DNA of 15,882 nt, taken from NCBI GenBank assembly GCA_937926195.1, contig CALEXZ010000015.1, positions 1 through 15,882 on the forward strand. Reading direction: 5' to 3'. The notes beneath the pieces are model-generated. The model ran no database searches. It worked only from the letters and a program-made list of their open reading frames with translations, and was not told where the DNA came from. Numbering within the stretch: position 1 is the stretch's first letter; every line of letters begins with the position of its first letter. A program made the translations under genes and the position numbers. Positions 12,589 to 15,882 of the stretch are shown here, piece by piece. The DNA is from an uncultured Actinomyces sp. (GTDB taxonomy: Bacteria > Actinomycetota > Actinomycetes > Actinomycetales > Actinomycetaceae).

Positions 12589-15500
12589 ATGAGCACAAGC
12601 GCGGCGAAGAACCACCGACTGAGGGTCCTGGAGTACTGGTGGATGCTGGAGCTGTTCGCCCCGCAGATGGTTCCCCAGAAGAAGAGCCTGGGCTCGGGAA
12701 AGAGCACTCAGGTCATCGAGTGGATACACGGGAAGCCGCTACCGTGGACGAGTCTGCCCCCGCCCCCGAAGGGCAAGTACCCGAAGACCTGGCGCCACAC
12801 CCTCTACCTGGGCGTGTACCGCCTGGAGGACACGTACAAGGCCCTGCACTCGGTCTTCTACAACGACCGCGACGCCTACGACGAGCGCACTGACGGGTAC
12901 AGCGCCTGCGCATGCGTGCAGATCGACGGCGATGGTCGCCTCGTGCCCGAGTCCGCGGCGCTGTCCTCCTGCCTGTGGGCGGTCGCCAGGATCGCGCAGC
13001 GGCGGGTGCGGCCCGAACCGCAGTGGGAGGCCGAGTTCCGCGAGGTCGACCTGCGCTTTCGCGAGCGGGTGGACGAGCTCGCCGGCTCGCTCAATGCCCA
13101 GGCAGTGGACGCGGACGGCTGCACGCGCGACACCCTCGCCGAGCTCATCCGCCTTGCGCACGAGGCCTCGGGCGTCAGCGACGCGTTCGGGGGATCGCGG
13201 GGCCGCAGCCCGGACAGGTTGCGCACCGAGCGCATTGTCATCAAGTCGAAGCTCGTCGATGAAGGCGCGGACGATGCCTGCGGCTCCGACTTCCTCAACA
13301 GCTACTTCCTGGAGGACCTCAACGTCGTACGTGCGAGCGTGGCCGCCGGGCAGTGCCCGACGGCGCTGGCCGCCTACCTGTCCGAGGAGGCCCGGCTGCC
13401 CGTGGGGGAGCGCATCGACGTCATGACCGAGGACGCCGTCGTCGACGAGGCGGTGTCGGCGGAGCGGATACCCGCTGGACGGTGGCCCTCGGCTCCGGGG
13501 CACACGCTGTCGCTGCGTCAGCAGTTCGCCGTCAACCAGGCCCTCCATGACCTGGCCCCGACCAGTGGCCTGATGGGGGTCAATGGTCCACCGGGGACGG
13601 GCAAGACAACGATGCTGCGTGACATCGTCGCGGGAAACGTCGTGGAGCGAGCCCGGCGCCTGGCCGACCTCAGGCAGGCCGAGGACGCTTTCGTCGGCGA
13701 GCCCCTGCAGTGGAGGGCAGGCCCGCACGAGCGCGTCGTGCACCGGCTGCGTGAGGAGCTGACGGGCTTCGAGATGGTGGTCGCATCGGCCAACAACGCG
13801 GCGGTGGAGAACATCAGCACGGAGATCCCGGGCATCAGGGCGATTGACGCGCGCTGGCGCCAGCAGGCGGACTACTTCAAGGACATCGCCTCGGCGCTCA
13901 TCCGAGGGTCGAGGCAGTCGCGTCAGGATGCCGACGACGCCGGTGATGATGAGCACGGCGACACCGCGACGGACGACGCCGCCTGGGGGCTGGTGGCAGC
14001 GCAGCTGGGCAAGATGGAGCACAGGAACACCTTCCGCAGCGAGTTCTGGTTCGACAAGACCCGTCCCACGACGCGCAAGGGTGTGCCTCGTAAGGAACCG
14101 CGGATGCAGTCTCGTCTTCAGGAGTGGGTGAGTGGGGTGCCGGCGCGCAGCTGGAGGCAGGCCTGCGATGACTTCCGTCGGGTCGAGGCGCGCGTCGCCC
14201 TCCTCATCGACATGCGGTGCGACGTCCGCCGGTGTCAGAGCCGTCTTGCGCAGATCGCGGATGAGCGTGCGCGTGCCGCCCAGGAGATGCGCAGGCTGAG
14301 CGCTGCGCTGGACGAGCTCGCCCGGGCGCTGCATCTGAGCGAGCAGGAGCGCGAGGACGCCCGCATCAGGCGGGACCTGGCCGCGCAGCTCTGGGACCGG
14401 CATATGAGCGCCCGCCCAAGTGTTCTCGAGACCCTCCTGTCGCTGGGGCGCGCCGCCCGTGAGTGGAGGGCGGCCATGGCTCCTGTGGAGGGGGAGCTGA
14501 GGGAGGCGGAGGAGCAGCAGCAGCGGATCGAGGAACAGGGGAGTACGTTGCGCCGCCGGATCGAGGATGCGCAACGCACCCTGGGCGGCCTGCGACAGGC
14601 AGATGCCCGGGCGGGTGAGGAGTCCGTGCAGCTGCGTGGACGGCTGACCAGGTACCGACAGCGCCTGGGGGCGGCCTGGCCGAGCGGGCAGCGCACCCGC
14701 GAGGAGCGCGAGCTGCGCACCCCGTGGCTCGACGCCGAGATCGACGAGGCACGGTCCCAGCTCTTCCTCGCGGCGCTGCGCCTGCACGAGGACTTCCTGG
14801 CCAACGCGGCCGGCCAGATGCTGGAAGGGCTGCGGGCGGCCGTGGACGTCGTCGGCGGCCTGGCCCCGCGCAACCTGCCCCGTGAGACGGTTCGTGCTGC
14901 CTGGCAGATGCTGTTCCTCGTCGTGCCTCTCGTGTCGACGACCTTCGCGTCCTACGGCCGCATGTTCGCCGGGCTCGGCCAGGAGGACCTGGGCTGGCTG
15001 CTCATTGATGAGGCCGGGCAGGCGGCGCCCCAGTACGCCGTCGGGGCGATCTGGCGCTCGAAGCGGGTGGTGGCCGTCGGGGACCCGCTCCAGCTCGAGC
15101 CCGTGGTGACGATGCCGCGCAAGGCGATGCTGGACCTCGCCGCCCACTACGGCGTGGACTGCCAGTGGCTGCCGCCGGGGGCGTCGGTGCAGACGCTTGT
15201 CGACCGGGTCTCCCGTTTCGGCACGACCCTGGACCGGGAGGGACGACCGGTGTGGGTCAGTGCCCCGTTGACCGTGCACCGGCGCTGCGACGACCCCATG
15301 TTCACGTTGTGCAACACCATCGCCTACAACCGCATCATGATCAGCGGGGTGGCCGCGCACACGGATCCTGCGGACCTCTTCGACGGCGCCGATGGGCCTC
15401 GTGTGCCACCGAGCGCCTGGATCCATGTCCCTGCCGACGAACGCGGGAGCCATCTTCAGCAACAGCAGATCGACAGGTTGCGGACGCTGATCGTCGATTT

Positions 15501-15840
15501 GGGGCGCCGCGGTGTGAAGCCGTCGCAGATCATCGCGATCTCGCCGTTCCGTGACGTCGCGACAGCCCTGGGGAGGATGCGCGATGAGTTCCCGGGGCTC
15601 GCGGGAGGCACGATTCACACGGCACAGGGACGTGAGGCCGACGTCGTGTTCCTCGTCCTGGGAGGCGATCCCCAGCGCCCCGGGGCGAAGGCGTGGGCGT
15701 CGGAGACTGTCAACCTGGTCAACGTCGCGGCGAGCCGTGCCAAGCGCCGTCTCTATGTCATCGGTGACCGAGCGGAGTGGGAGCGCTACAACTACTTCTC
15801 CCAGCTGTCGCGGGCGCTCGGGTCTCCGGGGAGACGGTGA
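12589..15840 (+). CDS. Large superfamily 1 (UPF1/DNA2-like, COG1112-type) helicase with internal coiled coil
   Basis: This 1083-residue protein is predicted to be an ATP-dependent DNA or RNA helicase or translocase. Residues 10-110 form a family-specific region (RVLEYWWMLELFAPQ, then WRHTLYLGVYRLEDTYKAL). SF1 motifs follow in order: Walker A GPPGTGKT (333-340), Ia VVASANNAAVENI (about 397-409), II LLIDEAGQAAP (Asp807-Glu808), III VAVGDPLQLEPV (Asp832), a VHRRCDDPMF block (Arg898-899), V HTAQGREADVVFLV (from His1010) and VI NVAASRAKRRLYVIGD (finger Arg1050). Between Ia and II lies a Glu/Arg/Gln-rich coiled coil at about 528-700. No HKD phospholipase or obvious nuclease motif is visible. ATG 12589 is chosen; GTG 12571 would add 6 residues and neither has a good ribosome binding site. 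Third codon positions look less strictly G/C than in neighbours, hinting at transfer. Related large helicases occur in defence islands; the role here is unknown. Confidence 0.88.
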   Translation: MSTSAAKNHRLRVLEYWWMLELFAPQMVPQKKSLGSGKSTQVIEWIHGKPLPWTSLPPPPKGKYPKTWRHTLYLGVYRLEDTYKALHSVFYNDRDAYDERTDGYSACACVQIDGDGRLVPESAALSSCLWAVARIAQRRVRPEPQWEAEFREVDLRFRERVDELAGSLNAQAVDADGCTRDTLAELIRLAHEASGVSDAFGGSRGRSPDRLRTERIVIKSKLVDEGADDACGSDFLNSYFLEDLNVVRASVAAGQCPTALAAYLSEEARLPVGERIDVMTEDAVVDEAVSAERIPAGRWPSAPGHTLSLRQQFAVNQALHDLAPTSGLMGVNGPPGTGKTTMLRDIVAGNVVERARRLADLRQAEDAFVGEPLQWRAGPHERVVHRLREELTGFEMVVASANNAAVENISTEIPGIRAIDARWRQQADYFKDIASALIRGSRQSRQDADDAGDDEHGDTATDDAAWGLVAAQLGKMEHRNTFRSEFWFDKTRPTTRKGVPRKEPRMQSRLQEWVSGVPARSWRQACDDFRRVEARVALLIDMRCDVRRCQSRLAQIADERARAAQEMRRLSAALDELARALHLSEQEREDARIRRDLAAQLWDRHMSARPSVLETLLSLGRAAREWRAAMAPVEGELREAEEQQQRIEEQGSTLRRRIEDAQRTLGGLRQADARAGEESVQLRGRLTRYRQRLGAAWPSGQRTREERELRTPWLDAEIDEARSQLFLAALRLHEDFLANAAGQMLEGLRAAVDVVGGLAPRNLPRETVRAAWQMLFLVVPLVSTTFASYGRMFAGLGQEDLGWLLIDEAGQAAPQYAVGAIWRSKRVVAVGDPLQLEPVVTMPRKAMLDLAAHYGVDCQWLPPGASVQTLVDRVSRFGTTLDREGRPVWVSAPLTVHRRCDDPMFTLCNTIAYNRIMISGVAAHTDPADLFDGADGPRVPPSAWIHVPADERGSHLQQQQIDRLRTLIVDLGRRGVKPSQIIAISPFRDVATALGRMRDEFPGLAGGTIHTAQGREADVVFLVLGGDPQRPGAKAWASETVNLVNVAASRAKRRLYVIGDRAEWERYNYFSQLSRALGSPGRR

Positions 15841-15882
15841 CGGCGACGGACAGCAGGGCCTGGTGAGGCGGGTGGTCAGTCT

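Noticed and set aside
14513..14550. CAG-rich run in the helicase coiled-coil region, considered as a microsatellite
   Set aside because: It encodes a Glu/Gln heptad-like stretch within the coiled coil and is only three to four units long.
12739..15618. A 959-residue open frame on the minus strand opposite the helicase
   Set aside because: It is Arg/His/Pro/Gly-rich without any recognisable motif and lies antisense to a gene with all SF1 motifs; long antisense frames are expected in strongly GC-biased coding sequence.
15861..15882. A possible start of a further gene (GTG 15861) at the right edge
   Set aside because: Only seven codons are visible, with no clear ribosome binding site or recognisable sequence.

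Overview
The window is a GC-rich stretch of chromosome, almost certainly from an actinobacterium. Three things point there: strong G/C bias at third codon positions, frequent GTG starts, and the gene order lepA - hemW - DUF3097 - hrcA - dnaJ2 - rsmE. An Actinomyces-like member of Actinomycetaceae fits the gene content, but the genus is inference. Twelve protein-coding genes are supported. No rRNA, tRNA, CRISPR array or insertion sequence was found. No stretch over 300 bases lacks a gene; the longest gap is about 205 bases, at 3596-3800.

Left block (1-3595, + strand): the 3' end of lepA, a MOSC-domain protein, trmB and hemW lie 7 nt, 11 nt and -4 nt apart and read as one operon covering translation, tRNA modification and heme handling. 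After a gap with a candidate promoter comes hemH (ferrochelatase), which looks like the proteobacterial type rather than the coproporphyrin type usual in actinobacteria. Next is a polytopic ion/anion transporter related to NhaD and CitMHS proteins, separated from hemH by a strong hairpin.

Middle block (6500-10836): a DUF3097 gene on the minus strand diverges from the heat-shock pair hrcA-dnaJ2. The hrcA leader carries a CIRCE operator overlapping a promoter, so HrcA probably represses its own operon. dnaJ converges on a minus-strand YggS/PLPBP gene, with a hairpin between them.

Right block (10934-15882): rsmE diverges from yggS. The two genes have actinobacterial -10 hexamers 7-8 nt before their start codons, which suggests leaderless mRNAs. 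A DUF4241 gene follows, then a large single-gene unit encoding a 1083-residue superfamily 1 (UPF1/DNA2-like, COG1112-type) helicase with a family-specific N-terminal region and a long coiled coil inserted between the helicase motifs. This helicase is the most accessory-looking gene in the window and a candidate anti-phage or nucleic-acid surveillance factor; that role is inference.

The rest is well-conserved housekeeping. No multi-gene novel system is evident, although the helicase continues towards sequence beyond the right edge that is not visible here.
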